A DNA stretch of 64,000 nucleotides from Paenibacillus kobensis NBRC 15729 (GCF_004000825.1 NZ_BILZ01000013.1:1-64000); one strand, 5' to 3'. Shown: positions 1 to 7,398, counted from the stretch's first letter. Notes: generated from the letters alone by a model not told the origin. Numbers and translations are program-made.

Positions 1-222
1 CGTTCCCGCTGTGATCGTTGCGCCCATTACGCTCTCGATCGTTCCGGTCGTAATCGTTGCGCTGTCGATCGAAATGTTGCTGATCGTACCGTCCATAATG
101 ACGCTTAGCAAATACCCGTTCGTATCCGTAGCCAGCGCCTGCGGCTCCAACGTAGCATCCCGGCCGAAAATTAGCGTACGCAAATTGTCCGGGTTCGGGT
201 TAAACGAAGAAAAGTTCGGCAT
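1..222 (-). CDS. DUF6385-like protein, N-terminal part (cut by window start)
   Basis: The frame reads leftwards from an ATG at 220-222 and is still open at base 1, so only the first 74 codons are present. The protein begins MPNFSSFNPNPDNLRTLIFG and continues with a stretch in which Thr-Ile dipeptides recur (TISNISIDSATITTGTIES). This start resembles Paenibacillus proteins carrying the DUF6385 domain, whose function is unknown. A good ribosome binding site (AAAGGTGAT) lies 6 bases before the ATG. It is 46 bp downstream of the next gene on the same strand, which looks like a relative, so the two are probably co-transcribed. The Thr/Ile repeat suggests a repetitive beta structure; that is inference. 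The family call is moderate because the C-terminal domain is outside the window. Confidence 0.6.
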   Translation of the reverse strand, partial: MPNFSSFNPNPDNLRTLIFGRDATLEPQALATDTNGYLLSVIMDGTISNISIDSATITTGTIESVMGATITAGT

Positions 223-268
223 TCCTCATCACCTTTACCATAAAATCCGACGGATCGTCCGGGAAGCC

Positions 269-712
269 TCAGCACAGCGCCTGCGCCTGAAAATAAACGG
301 TCAGCGTCGTTGGCTGGTCCTCGTGCTTAGACCGGACAGTCAACCTCGTGAAACGCTGAAACCTGGCGACCGCCATAACGCGGGTCTGCCCCGGCATAAT
401 CGTCTCCTCCACGTCGGCGGCGAAATGATCTCCATCCGGTCCAACCTGAACTTGCGCAACTGCAGGAGCTCCGCCTTCGTTAATGACAGCATAGGAATAT
501 ACCGTCAAATGGGCCGTACTCTGTTTCGGCAGCGGTGCGAATTCATCCGTCGTCCGCACATCAGCAAAAACCTGTTCAACGAACAAGCTGCGAGCGTGGC
601 GCCGCTTCGTATCACAGCTCCGCTTCCTGGGCCGCCTGCCTCTCTTATGCTTGCATCCAGAGGAAGGATAGGACGATCCCCCTTTGCGGCCGCGGCTAGG
701 TGCACTCGTCAT
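269..712 (-). CDS. DUF6385-like small protein with Arg/Lys-rich N-terminus
   Basis: This is a 147-residue protein. Residues 1 to about 42 are strongly basic and Ser/Gly-rich (RGRKGG, HKRGRRPRKRSCDTKRR) with no signal peptide. Residues from about 50 onward look like a compact beta domain, with AVINEGGAPAVAQVQVGPDG and later RLTVRSKHEDQPTTLTVYF. That part resembles the DUF6385 domain found in Paenibacillaceae, of unknown function. The start ATG at 710-712 follows a GAGGGG ribosome binding site. A sigma-K-like -10 (CATACATTA) lies upstream on the same strand. The basic tail recalls spore coat and spore-surface proteins, but that role is inference. The gene leads into the partial gene at 1-222 and is divergent from the gene at 952. 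Confidence 0.6.
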   Translation of the reverse strand: MTSAPSRGRKGGSSYPSSGCKHKRGRRPRKRSCDTKRRHARSLFVEQVFADVRTTDEFAPLPKQSTAHLTVYSYAVINEGGAPAVAQVQVGPDGDHFAADVEETIMPGQTRVMAVARFQRFTRLTVRSKHEDQPTTLTVYFQAQALC

Positions 713-742
713 ATCATCTTCCCCTCGACGTCCATACTCCGA

Positions 743-751
743 TAATGTATG
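743..751 (-). promoter_or_regulatory. Possible sigma-K -10 element for the leftward DUF6385-like genes
   Basis: Read on the minus strand the bases are CATACATTA, an exact match to the sigma-K -10 consensus CATANNNTA, 31 bases before the start codon of the gene ending at 712. No convincing -35 was seen at the expected distance, so this is only suggestive. Confidence 0.35.
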
Positions 752-829
752 AACCGCTTACTCCTGCCGCAACGGCGTTTGTCCTCCTTCCCCGCTGCCG
801 AATCCGAGCAGTGGAGGACGAGCGCCCTC

Positions 830-857
830 AACCGGCCGCTTCCTTCCGCATAGTATA
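830..857 (+). promoter_or_regulatory. Possible sigma-K promoter for the WWE-protein genes
   Basis: AAC at 830-832 is followed 16 bases later by CATAGTATA at 849-857. This fits the sigma-K pattern of AC, about 16 bases, CATANNNTA. It lies about 95 bases before the ATG at 952. Together with the matching -10 on the other strand it suggests late mother-cell expression of this divergent cluster. Seven to nine fixed bases can occur by chance, so confidence is modest. Confidence 0.4.
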
Positions 858-951
858 AATTGGCGGACTTGCCTGCACGTATTCAATGCAGGCCTTCTGC
901 CGCAAAAGCCCGGCGCTTCACGCTGCGTGCGGGAAAGGAGCGCATCCGATC

Positions 952-1482
952 ATGACGAACCATTCCGTATTTAACAACGAGAACAGCCCCGTATATATGC
1001 TTGCGAATAACGGCTACGCCTCCCCTGGCATCTTCTCTCCCTCGGAATATGATGCCGCAGCCAATCAGCGCCTGTTCTGCCTGACGACGGGCAACGTAAG
1101 CGTGGGTTCCGGTGCTAGTCTGCATCTGCAAATAACGAATCCGAATGCGAGCGGACGGACGGTGTACGTATCTCGAATCGCAGGGGGCGCATCCAACACC
1201 ATAACGCTGACCGTCTACTCGGGAGGAACGATCACAGGCGGCACAACGCCGGCGCCGTTCAACGCCTTCTTCGGCAGCTCGACTACAAGCGTCGTCACGA
1301 CCAGACAAAATACAGGCGCGCTCGGCGGCAGCCCGACTTCGTTCTTCACCGCCATGGCCGCGGATTTATATGTCATCGACTTGAACGGCTCGATCATTGT
1401 GCCTGCCAACCAGACGCTGACGGTTTCAGCCGGCACGGGCTCCTTAACAGCCTCGCTCAATCTGCTGTGGTGGGAAGTATAA
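952..1482 (+). CDS. Uncharacterised beta-rich protein ending in WWEV (tandem paralogue 1)
   Basis: A 176-residue protein starts at the ATG at 952, which has AAAGGAG 11 bases before it. It has no signal peptide, is rich in Ser, Thr, Asn and Gly, and alternates short hydrophobic and Thr/Ser stretches typical of beta strands. It aligns along its whole length with the next gene: both have PGI followed by AAN near residue 25-40, a LQI.NP..SGRT.Y block, PFNA.FGS, TSF, a VPAN/IPPN.. motif and a C-terminal LWWE or MWWE. I do not recognise a named family. The location next to basic DUF6385-like genes and the sigma-K-like promoter suggest a spore-surface protein; this is inference. Confidence 0.6.
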   Translation: MTNHSVFNNENSPVYMLANNGYASPGIFSPSEYDAAANQRLFCLTTGNVSVGSGASLHLQITNPNASGRTVYVSRIAGGASNTITLTVYSGGTITGGTTPAPFNAFFGSSTTSVVTTRQNTGALGGSPTSFFTAMAADLYVIDLNGSIIVPANQTLTVSAGTGSLTASLNLLWWEV

Positions 1483-1536
1483 CCCGCTTAGACGGCGTTA
1501 CGCCGCTGTTTCGGACAAGGAAGAGGGAGGATGCGC

Positions 1537-2118
1537 ATGCCCAACCATTTTATATTCGACCAATCCAACAGCTCGTTCTACGGACGGCTGAAGAACAGCT
1601 ATATTGAGCCAGGCATCGTTGCGCCCCCGGAGTCGAATGCGGCCGCAAACGACAGATCTTTCATCTCAAGTGCAACGAACTCCTCCAGCCTCGGCATTCT
1701 CGGCGGAACCGTAACCATCTCATTGCAGATCAGCAACCCGTTAGGAAGCGGACGCACGATGTACATAGCCGGCATCGTCGGAGGCGTCAACGTATCGCTC
1801 AGCCTTCTCTCCAGCTTCAGCGCTAGCGTCACGCTCTATCAGGGCGGCACCTTGTCGTCGCCATCCACGCTCACTCCATTCAACGCCAAGTTCGGAAGCG
1901 CTGCGGCGAGCAGCATGACCGCCCGTTCTTCAACATCCGCTCCATCAGGCGCCACTTCCTTCATGTCTTACGCGATCAATCCCGGCCTGTTCGAATTTCC
2001 GTTCCAAGGGAGTCTCGTCATCCCGCCTAACCAGATCTTCACGATGAACGTTAGTGCCTCACTGTCCGTCGCCGGCGTACTCTCCACAACGGCAACCGTG
2101 ATGTGGTGGGAGGCATAA
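1537..2118 (+). CDS. Uncharacterised beta-rich protein ending in WWEA (tandem paralogue 2)
   Basis: A 193-residue paralogue of the preceding gene. I chose the ATG at 1537 because the GAGGGAGG ribosome binding site abuts the earlier in-frame ATG at 1531, leaving proper spacing only for the second. It shares with its neighbour the NSSFYGR/NSPVYML start, PGI-then-AAN, LQISNPLGSGRTMYI, the GGT turn, PFNAKFGS, TSFMS, the IPPNQ motif and the final MWWEA. A longer Ser-rich central segment (about residues 85-105) is specific to this copy. The gap of 54 bp suggests one transcript with the gene at 952. It has no predicted membrane segment or cysteine. Function is unknown, and duplication followed by divergence is the likely origin. 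Confidence 0.6.
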   Translation: MPNHFIFDQSNSSFYGRLKNSYIEPGIVAPPESNAAANDRSFISSATNSSSLGILGGTVTISLQISNPLGSGRTMYIAGIVGGVNVSLSLLSSFSASVTLYQGGTLSSPSTLTPFNAKFGSAAASSMTARSSTSAPSGATSFMSYAINPGLFEFPFQGSLVIPPNQIFTMNVSASLSVAGVLSTTATVMWWEA

Positions 2119-2141
2119 TCGATGCTACTTCTTTCCCCCCG

Positions 2142-2181
2142 CACAATAAAAAGGCTGCCGAGTGTTGAACTCGACAGCCTT
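2142..2181 (-). terminator. Intrinsic terminator of the peroxidase gene
   Basis: The 12-bp arms AAGGCTGCCGAG and CTCGACAGCCTT (one mismatch) enclose a 7-base loop. On the minus strand the hairpin is followed by TTTATTG. It sits 37 bases after the stop codon of the gene at 2218 and may also stop rightward transcripts. Confidence 0.8.
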
Positions 2182-2217
2182 CTCCCATTTCTTACAACCG
2201 CATAGACCTGCCCTTGC

Positions 2218-2712
2218 TTACTTCAGCAACTCAGCCAAAGCCGCTTCCATGGCAGCCGGCGTTTCTCTTGGCTCGAACCGGGCTGCCACTTGGCCTTCCC
2301 GGTCGATGACGAACTTCGTGAAGTTCCACTTCGGATCATTGTCTTGCGCTTCGCCTTCCGGCGCTTCGACCGGCGCAGAGTCCGACAGGTAGCGGAACAG
2401 CGGAATCGCCGTCTCGCCGCGTACGTCGACTTTGGCGAAGATCGGGAACGTCACGCCGTAGTTCAGCTTGCAGAACGATTGAATGTCCTCGTTCGTACCC
2501 GGCTCCTGCTCTGCGAACTGGTTGCACGGGAAGCCGAGAATCTCAAGTCCTTGCGGCGCGAATTGTTCATACAGCGCTTGAAGTCCTTCATACTGCGGCG
2601 TCAATCCGCATTGGCTCGCCGTATTGACGATCACCAGTACCTTGCCCTTATAAGCCGACAGGCTGACCGGTTCGCCCTTCGCATTGTTAACTGTATATTC
2701 GTATACGCTCAT
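2218..2712 (-). CDS. bsaA: Glutathione peroxidase family thiol peroxidase
   Basis: A 164-residue cytoplasmic peroxidase of the glutathione peroxidase/BsaA family. It carries the active-site segment NTASQCGLTPQYEGL with a peroxidatic Cys in place of selenocysteine, the GFPCNQFAEQEPG motif with the conserved Gln, and the KWNFTKF block containing the conserved Trp and Asn. Bacterial members of this type usually draw electrons from thioredoxin, not glutathione. The ATG at 2712 has GGAGGA 7 bases upstream; an in-frame TTG further upstream overlaps that site and was rejected. It lies 116 bp downstream of ohrR on the same strand, which fits a role against organic or lipid hydroperoxides. A possible own -10 (TATAAT, minus strand) lies at 2795-2800. 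Confidence 0.9.
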   Translation of the reverse strand: MSVYEYTVNNAKGEPVSLSAYKGKVLVIVNTASQCGLTPQYEGLQALYEQFAPQGLEILGFPCNQFAEQEPGTNEDIQSFCKLNYGVTFPIFAKVDVRGETAIPLFRYLSDSAPVEAPEGEAQDNDPKWNFTKFVIDREGQVAARFEPRETPAAMEAALAELLK

Positions 2713-2828
2713 GTTCGATTCCTCCAATTTATTGAATGATGACGGGCGCTCGCCGAACGAGTAGCCCGCCTTGCTCCTTCATTCGTCTACTGACATTATA
2801 ATCCTGTCCGTCCGCCTCGCCTTGAGTC

Positions 2829-3269
2829 TTAAGTCTCCTGCATCTCCCGGACAAGCTGCTGCAGCTTCTCGCGCAGCCGGCTCCCTTCCTCGAGCGACAA
2901 TCCCGTCTGGCAAAATACTTTCTCCGGAATATCCGTTGCGCGGACCTGAAGCGCCCTGCCTTGCTCCGTCAATTGCACGAGAACGCTCCGCTCATCCTTC
3001 GCATCTCTTGCGCGCGTAATGAGTCCCGTCGCCTCGAGCTTCTTCAGCAGCGGCGTCAGCGTCCCCGAATCAAGCAGAAGCTCCTCGCCAAGCTGCTTCA
3101 CGCTCACGTTATCCTGCTCCCATAGTACAAGCAGCGTCACGTATTGCGTATACGTGAGGCCGAGTTCGTCCAGAAACGGCCGGTACAGCTTCGTCATCTC
3201 GCGCGAACAAGCATATAAAGCAAAACAAAGCTGATGTTCCAGCTTTAATTGAACCGGATAATCCGTCAC
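2829..3269 (-). CDS. ohrR: OhrR, MarR-family organic hydroperoxide sensor/repressor
   Basis: A 146-residue MarR-family winged-helix repressor. The N-terminal segment KLEHQLCFALYACSREMTKLY matches Bacillus OhrR, including the single reactive Cys in LCFALY that senses organic peroxides; a second Cys follows in YACSREM. The DNA-binding part reads LLLDSGTLTPLLKKLEATGL, and the wing contains DERSVLVQLTEQG. The start is a GTG at 3267-3269 after GGAAGGAGGG; this gives the expected family length. A perfect 15-bp palindrome just upstream (3307-3321) is the likely autoregulatory operator. The thiol peroxidase gene follows on the same strand, whereas the classical OhrR target ohr is not in this window. 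I am confident of the family and fairly confident of the peroxide-sensing role. Confidence 0.9.
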   Translation of the reverse strand: MTDYPVQLKLEHQLCFALYACSREMTKLYRPFLDELGLTYTQYVTLLVLWEQDNVSVKQLGEELLLDSGTLTPLLKKLEATGLITRARDAKDERSVLVQLTEQGRALQVRATDIPEKVFCQTGLSLEEGSRLREKLQQLVREMQET

Positions 3270-3306
3270 GTTCTGTCTCCCTCCTTCCTCTCGCATTTAT
3301 AATGTC

Positions 3307-3329
3307 TGCAATTGAATTGCATACAATCT
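3307..3329 (-). promoter_or_regulatory. OhrR operator overlapping the ohrR promoter
   Basis: TGCAATTGAATTGCA (3307-3321) is a perfect palindrome about one centre base and closely follows the Bacillus OhrR site TACAATT-AATTGTA. It is followed at once by ATACAAT, a possible second half-site. On the minus strand the palindrome lies between TTGTAT and CATTAT, which have suitable spacing for -35 and -10, so binding would block ohrR transcription. Confidence 0.7.
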
Positions 3330-3413
3330 TTATACATTCAAAATACCATACCCGCCTTCGCCCTGTCAAACCCATTGAATGGACGCAACCAACCCGTGTG
3401 TTCGTCGAACAGA

Positions 3414-3462
3414 ACAAAAAAAGACTGCTCCAGCGGCAATTCCTTGCCGCCAAGCAGTCTTT
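3414..3462 (-). terminator. Intrinsic terminator after the siderophore-binding protein gene
   Basis: AAAGACTGCT and AGCAGTCTTT-type arms enclose an inner GGCGGCAA/TTGCCGCC-like stem. On the minus strand the hairpin runs into a long T tract (complement of the A run at 3414-3422). It follows the stop codon at 3472 and insulates the gene from ohrR. Confidence 0.85.
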
Positions 3463-3471
3463 CCATTTGTC

Positions 3472-4443
3472 TTATTTGAAATACGTCAGAAGCTCATCCA
3501 CCATTTTGTTCGCGGAGATGATGCCGCCCGACGTGTTCCAGATCGCGTCGTCCACTTGATGCACATTGTTGTTTTTCGCTACGGACAAGTTTTTCCACAG
3601 CGGATCGTTCATCCACTCGTCAGCCACTTTCTGAGTCGTGTCCGAGCCGTCCGGATTGTACATGAAGTAGAACAGAATGTCGCCGTCCATGTCCGGGATA
3701 CGGTCTTTGTTCACGTCATCTGCGAAACCGTCCTTCGACTGTGCTTCCGGACGTGCCATGCCGATCTGGTCGAGAATCATGCCCGAGAACGTTTCATTGT
3801 AGTAGATACGCGTTTTGTCCGGCATGAAGCGAACGATCGATACTTTCTTCTGCAGATTGTCGCCAAGCGTCGTCTTCGCATCCTCGATCTTCTTAGCGAA
3901 ATCAGCCAGCAGCTTATCGCCATCTTCTTTCTTGTTCAGCGCTTCCGCATACAGCTTGAAGTTGTTCTGCCATTCGCCGCGCAGCGTCTCGGACATGACC
4001 GTCGGAGCGATTGCACTCAGTTGGTCGTACACTTTCTCTTGGCGCATTTTGTTGCCGATGATGAGATCCGGCTTCAAGCTTGCGATCAGTTCAATGTTCG
4101 GCTGCGACTCGCCGCCGAGCACTTCGACGCCTTCCATTTGATCCTTAATGTGCGGGTACCACGGGTCCCCTTCGAACGACTGTACCGCGCCGATCGGCTT
4201 AACGCCAAGCGCCAGCAGCGCCTCCGTGCCTTCATTCGTCAGGACAACGACGCGCTGCGGTGTTCCCGTCAGCTTCGTCGTGCCCATTGCATGTTTAATT
4301 TCACGGACCGATTCCGTCTGAGCGCTGCCGCTCTCCGTACCGCCCTCCGATTTCTCTTCTTTGCTTCCGCAGCCCGTCGCGACAACCGCGAATACGAGCA
4401 TCAGTGCGAATAGACCGAGCCATGTCTTCTTCATTCTTTTCAT
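3472..4443 (-). CDS. Iron-siderophore ABC transporter substrate-binding lipoprotein (YfiY/FhuD type)
   Basis: A 323-residue lipoprotein whose signal peptide ends in VVATGC, giving a lipidated Cys at about residue 25, followed by a polar Ser/Glu-rich linker. The mature part is a periplasmic-binding-protein fold of the FhuD/BtuF type, with KHAMGTTKLTGTPQRVVVL, an NIELIASLKPDLIIG block and a C-terminal NTSGGIISANKMVDELL. The sequence closely resembles Bacillus YfiY, which binds hydroxamate/carboxylate siderophores such as schizokinen; the exact ligand here is not shown. The start at 4443 has AAAGGAAGG 9 bases upstream. It is transcribed divergently from two permease genes, with Fur boxes between, so iron limitation should induce both sides. 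The ATPase is not encoded nearby. Confidence 0.9.
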   Translation of the reverse strand: MKRMKKTWLGLFALMLVFAVVATGCGSKEEKSEGGTESGSAQTESVREIKHAMGTTKLTGTPQRVVVLTNEGTEALLALGVKPIGAVQSFEGDPWYPHIKDQMEGVEVLGGESQPNIELIASLKPDLIIGNKMRQEKVYDQLSAIAPTVMSETLRGEWQNNFKLYAEALNKKEDGDKLLADFAKKIEDAKTTLGDNLQKKVSIVRFMPDKTRIYYNETFSGMILDQIGMARPEAQSKDGFADDVNKDRIPDMDGDILFYFMYNPDGSDTTQKVADEWMNDPLWKNLSVAKNNNVHQVDDAIWNTSGGIISANKMVDELLTYFK

Positions 4444-4508
4444 CTGTTTCGACCTTCCTTTTCCCTAATCTAGGTTGTATGTAATCCGACTTATCAAAAA
4501 AACGTTCG

Positions 4509-4527
4509 GATGATAACGATTATCATC
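4509..4527. promoter_or_regulatory. Fur box between the binding protein and permease genes
   Basis: GATGATAACGATTATCATC is a palindrome matching the 7-1-7 Fur consensus TGATAATNATTATCA at nearly every position (TGATAACGATTATCA). It lies 66 bases upstream of the binding-protein start and is placed to repress that gene, and possibly the divergent permeases, when iron is plentiful. Confidence 0.85.
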
Positions 4528-4581
4528 TTCGACACTTACCGTATCATAGTACACCGCATCAGCCTGTGTCAACGATTCTTT

Positions 4582-4600
4582 GAAAATGATTCTCACCATC
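4582..4600. promoter_or_regulatory. Second, weaker Fur-like site
   Basis: GAAAATGATTCTCACCATC has a recognisable half-site (AATGATTCTCA) related to the Fur consensus, about 90 bases before the permease start at 4691. It would serve the rightward operon. The match is partial, so this is a candidate only. Confidence 0.5.
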
Positions 4601-4690
4601 ATTGACGCTCGGTTCATCTTTGCCTAAAATTGAAGCAGCGAACAACATCGTCAGGATTCGACAAATCCACTAGCAGGAGCTAACGCTATA

Positions 4691-5716
4691 ATGAACCCTT
4701 TACTTAAAAGCACCGGCCAGAAGGCAGGCTTTCTGGCCATCGGCTTCGTCATTATGCTTATCGCAGCAGCAGCCAGTCTGCTGTTCAATGGCAGCCATAC
4801 GTTTACGCCGGCGCAGGTCTTCGATGCCTACAACCATTTCGACGGCTCGAATACGGATCTTATCATCCGCAACGTCCAAATTCCGCGTATGACGATTGCG
4901 GCGATCGTCGGAGCAAGCCTGGCTGTCGCGGGCGCCTTCATGCAAGCGATGACCCGCAACCCGCTCGCTTCGCCGTCGGTTATGGGCATTAACTCCGGGG
5001 CGGCGCTTGCCGTCGTCATCGCGCTGTCCATTGCAGGCAGCGGCGCGTTCTCCAGCTCGCAACTCATTCTAATCGCCTTCGCGGGCGCAGCCGTAACGGC
5101 GCTCGCCGTCTTCTCTCTCGGAGCAGCAGGCAAGAGCCAAGGCGAGACGCCGATCCGGGTTACGCTCGCAGGCTCGGCTGTCGCGGCATTCGCTTCAGCT
5201 TGGACGATGGGCATTCTGCTCAAGCAGAACAAGATGCTCGACGATATTCTGCTCTGGCTCGTCGGCTCCGTCTCCGGTCGGGACCTTCACCATCTGAGCG
5301 CGGTGCTTCCTTACACGATTGCCGGACTTGCCGGTGCGCTGCTTATGGCCAAGTCGGTCAATGTGCTCAGCATGGGCGAAGAGACGGCGCGCAGCCTCGG
5401 TCTTCGCATCGGGCTCGTCCGCACGGTTATGGCGCTGCTGGTCGTTCTGCTTGCCGGTTCGTCTGTGGCCGTTGCCGGCCCAATTGCATTCGTCGGCGTC
5501 ATCATTCCTCATATCAGCCGGTTTCTAATCGGACACGACTACCGCTGGATCATTCCGTACTCGGTCGTGCTCGGAGCGGCGCTTCTGATGGCGGCTGATA
5601 CGGTCAGCCGGTTCATCCTGCAGCCGGAGGAGCTGCCTGTCGGCGTCGCGACTGCACTGATCGGCGTCCCGTTCTTCATCTATGTCGCCAGAAGGAGAAG
5701 CTATGCGCAATCTTAA
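4691..5716 (+). CDS. Iron-siderophore ABC transporter permease 1 (FecCD family)
   Basis: A 341-residue integral membrane protein of the FecCD/BtuC permease family, with about ten hydrophobic segments. Family marks are the IRNVQIPRMTIAAIVGASLAVAG block near residue 60, the MTRNPLASPSVMGINSGAALAV segment, SLGLRIG in the cytoplasmic loop that contacts the ATPase, and GPIAFVGVIIPHISRFLIG near residue 270. The ATG at 4691 has AGGAG about 11 bases upstream. The stop overlaps the start of the second permease, so the two halves are translationally coupled and probably form a heterodimer. Together with the divergent lipoprotein they make a Fur-regulated uptake system of the YfiY-YfiZ-YfhA type. Such systems use a shared ATPase encoded elsewhere (YusV in Bacillus). 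Confidence 0.93.
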   Translation: MNPLLKSTGQKAGFLAIGFVIMLIAAAASLLFNGSHTFTPAQVFDAYNHFDGSNTDLIIRNVQIPRMTIAAIVGASLAVAGAFMQAMTRNPLASPSVMGINSGAALAVVIALSIAGSGAFSSSQLILIAFAGAAVTALAVFSLGAAGKSQGETPIRVTLAGSAVAAFASAWTMGILLKQNKMLDDILLWLVGSVSGRDLHHLSAVLPYTIAGLAGALLMAKSVNVLSMGEETARSLGLRIGLVRTVMALLVVLLAGSSVAVAGPIAFVGVIIPHISRFLIGHDYRWIIPYSVVLGAALLMAADTVSRFILQPEELPVGVATALIGVPFFIYVARRRSYAQS

Positions 5717-6704
5717 ATTTACATCCGTCCTCATTCTGTTGGCTGTCGTTACGGCCGTTGCCGTCGTCGTCTGCGTCGCGGTCGGAAGCACCTATATTCC
5801 GGCATTCCGTGTCGCCAAAACATTTATCGGGCTAGGCGATGCAAGCTCTTCGCTCATTATCGTGAAACTTCGGCTGCCGCGCGTTCTTATGGCCGTGCTG
5901 GTCGGAGCGTCGCTCGCCGCTGCGGGTGCGATCCTGCAAGGGCTCGTGCGCAATCCGCTCGCTTCGCCCGACCTTGTCGGCATATCCGGCGGTGCGACGG
6001 TGGCGTCGATTCTGTTCCTGACCTTCTCCGGCGGCGAACTAAGCATCCAGTGGGTGCCGCTGTTCGCGATTGTTGGCGCGTTCATTACGGCAGCCATCAA
6101 CTATGCAGCCGCTTGGCGCAAAGGAATATCGCCGCTGCGTTTCGTCCTGATCGGCATATCGCTTGCTACCGCGATGGGGGCGCTTACGACGTTCGCCTTA
6201 AAGATCGGCCCGCCGTATATGGCTTCGCAAGCGCTCGGCTGGATGACCGGCACGTTGTACGGAACGGCCTGGATGCACGTATGGACGCTGCTTCCGTGGG
6301 CAGCCGTTCTGTTGTTCGCCGCGATCTATATGTCGCGCTACTTGAACGTGCTCGAGCTCGGCGACGAGCTTGCGGTCGGCATCGGCACGCCAGTGCAGCG
6401 CACACGGCTGCTCATGCTCGCGCTCAGCGTCGGCTTGACCGGTGCAGCCGTCGGCATGGCCGGCGGCATCGGCTTCATCGGCCTGATGGCACCGCATATT
6501 GCGCGCCGTCTCGTCGGGCCGAAATACGGGCGGTTGCTGCCGACGTCCGCCTTGATCGGCGCCCTCCTATTGCTGGCCGCCGACCTTGCCGGACGCACGC
6601 TGCTGCTGCCGAGCGACATACCGGCTGGTGTATTCACCGCCGCGATCGGCGCGCCGTTCTTCCTGTACTTGCTGCTTGCTAAGCGCAAAGGCTCCCGCAG
6701 CTAG
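5703..6704 (+). CDS. Iron-siderophore ABC transporter permease 2 (FecCD family)
   Basis: A 333-residue FecCD-family permease, the partner of the preceding gene. Its start ATG at 5703 lies inside the end of that gene (14-bp overlap) and is preceded by AGAAGGAGAAG. Family blocks are KLRLPRVLMAVLVGASLAAAG, GLVRNPLASPDLVGISGGA, LGDELAVGIG in the coupling loop, and GFIGLMAPHIARRLVG near residue 260. About ten transmembrane segments are visible. A hairpin terminator follows 17 bases after the stop. No ATP-binding gene follows, so the ATPase must be supplied in trans. The longer in-frame start at 5682 has no ribosome binding site and was rejected. Confidence 0.93.
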   Translation: MRNLKFTSVLILLAVVTAVAVVVCVAVGSTYIPAFRVAKTFIGLGDASSSLIIVKLRLPRVLMAVLVGASLAAAGAILQGLVRNPLASPDLVGISGGATVASILFLTFSGGELSIQWVPLFAIVGAFITAAINYAAAWRKGISPLRFVLIGISLATAMGALTTFALKIGPPYMASQALGWMTGTLYGTAWMHVWTLLPWAAVLLFAAIYMSRYLNVLELGDELAVGIGTPVQRTRLLMLALSVGLTGAAVGMAGGIGFIGLMAPHIARRLVGPKYGRLLPTSALIGALLLLAADLAGRTLLLPSDIPAGVFTAAIGAPFFLYLLLAKRKGSRS

Positions 6705-6720
6705 CTTATATCAACGAACA

Positions 6721-6762
6721 AAGGCATCCTGTCACGCGCCAAAGCGCAGCAGGATGCCTTTT
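6721..6762. terminator. Bidirectional terminator between permease operon and ccdC
   Basis: AAGGCATCCTG and CAGGATGCCTT form a perfect 11-bp stem with a 19-base loop that can fold further (GCGCCAAAGCGC). It is followed by TTTTG on the plus strand. It lies between convergent genes ending at 6704 and 6781 and can serve both. Confidence 0.85.
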
Positions 6763-6780
6763 GATTCTCGAGCAATAGGG

Positions 6781-7278
6781 CTATTGTGATGGGTTGCCTG
6801 TTCCGAACGCCATCAGTCTCCGGTAACGAATCAGCATCGCCAGCCGCCAAGGCACAAGCATGCCGAATGCGAGCAGGAAGAACAGAGCCCCCGTCTGTGG
6901 AACGGTCACATACCGCTCGACAATATCATGCAGCGCAATACGGGCGATGAACAGTCCGATAATGATGTAAATAAACATACGCGAACGCCGCAGAAAAACT
7001 TCCTCGCCTACCCGTTCAAAATTCGACGTCGCGATCAGCGGCGGCGCGAACAGGAGAATGCCTGCCGCCAAGGCGGCCAGCGCCCAGAGCAGGGAGACAT
7101 GCGTCAGCGGTGAGACGAACATAAGAAAACCGGTCGACATGCCGACCGGCGGCATAATAATTTTGCGCAGAGACGTCGGCTTGTTAGAGGCTTTCATTCT
7201 GACCGCTATTACGGTCGCCCCGGCGACAATCGACATAAACAATGAACCATATTGAACGAGCTGGGCCGATGCCTGCAT
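6781..7278 (-). CDS. ccdC: CcdC-family membrane protein (DUF1453)
   Basis: A 165-residue membrane protein with about five hydrophobic segments, matching the CcdC/DUF1453 family. Typical features are the IAVRMKASNKPTSLRKIIMPPVGMSTGF stretch, given here only as KPTSLRKIIMPPVGMSTG around residues 33-50, and the ATSNFE.VGEEVFLRRSRMF segment in the second half. In Bacillus, ccdC lies next to ccdA in a cytochrome c biogenesis locus, though its own role is unclear. Here it stands alone between convergent genes, which gives no further hint. The ATG at 7278 has GAGGAGG 7 bases upstream. The family assignment is good; the precise function is not known. Confidence 0.8.
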   Translation of the reverse strand: MQASAQLVQYGSLFMSIVAGATVIAVRMKASNKPTSLRKIIMPPVGMSTGFLMFVSPLTHVSLLWALAALAAGILLFAPPLIATSNFERVGEEVFLRRSRMFIYIIIGLFIARIALHDIVERYVTVPQTGALFFLLAFGMLVPWRLAMLIRYRRLMAFGTGNPSQ

Positions 7279-7398
7279 CGCTTGTCCTCCTCTTGCCGCG
7301 TACTTGTCCGAATCCGAACGTTATGAATAATTTCATCGTACTTGAAAAACTTCCATCCCGCAAGTAAACGGCCGTAATAGGCTAAAGAGACTCAAAGA

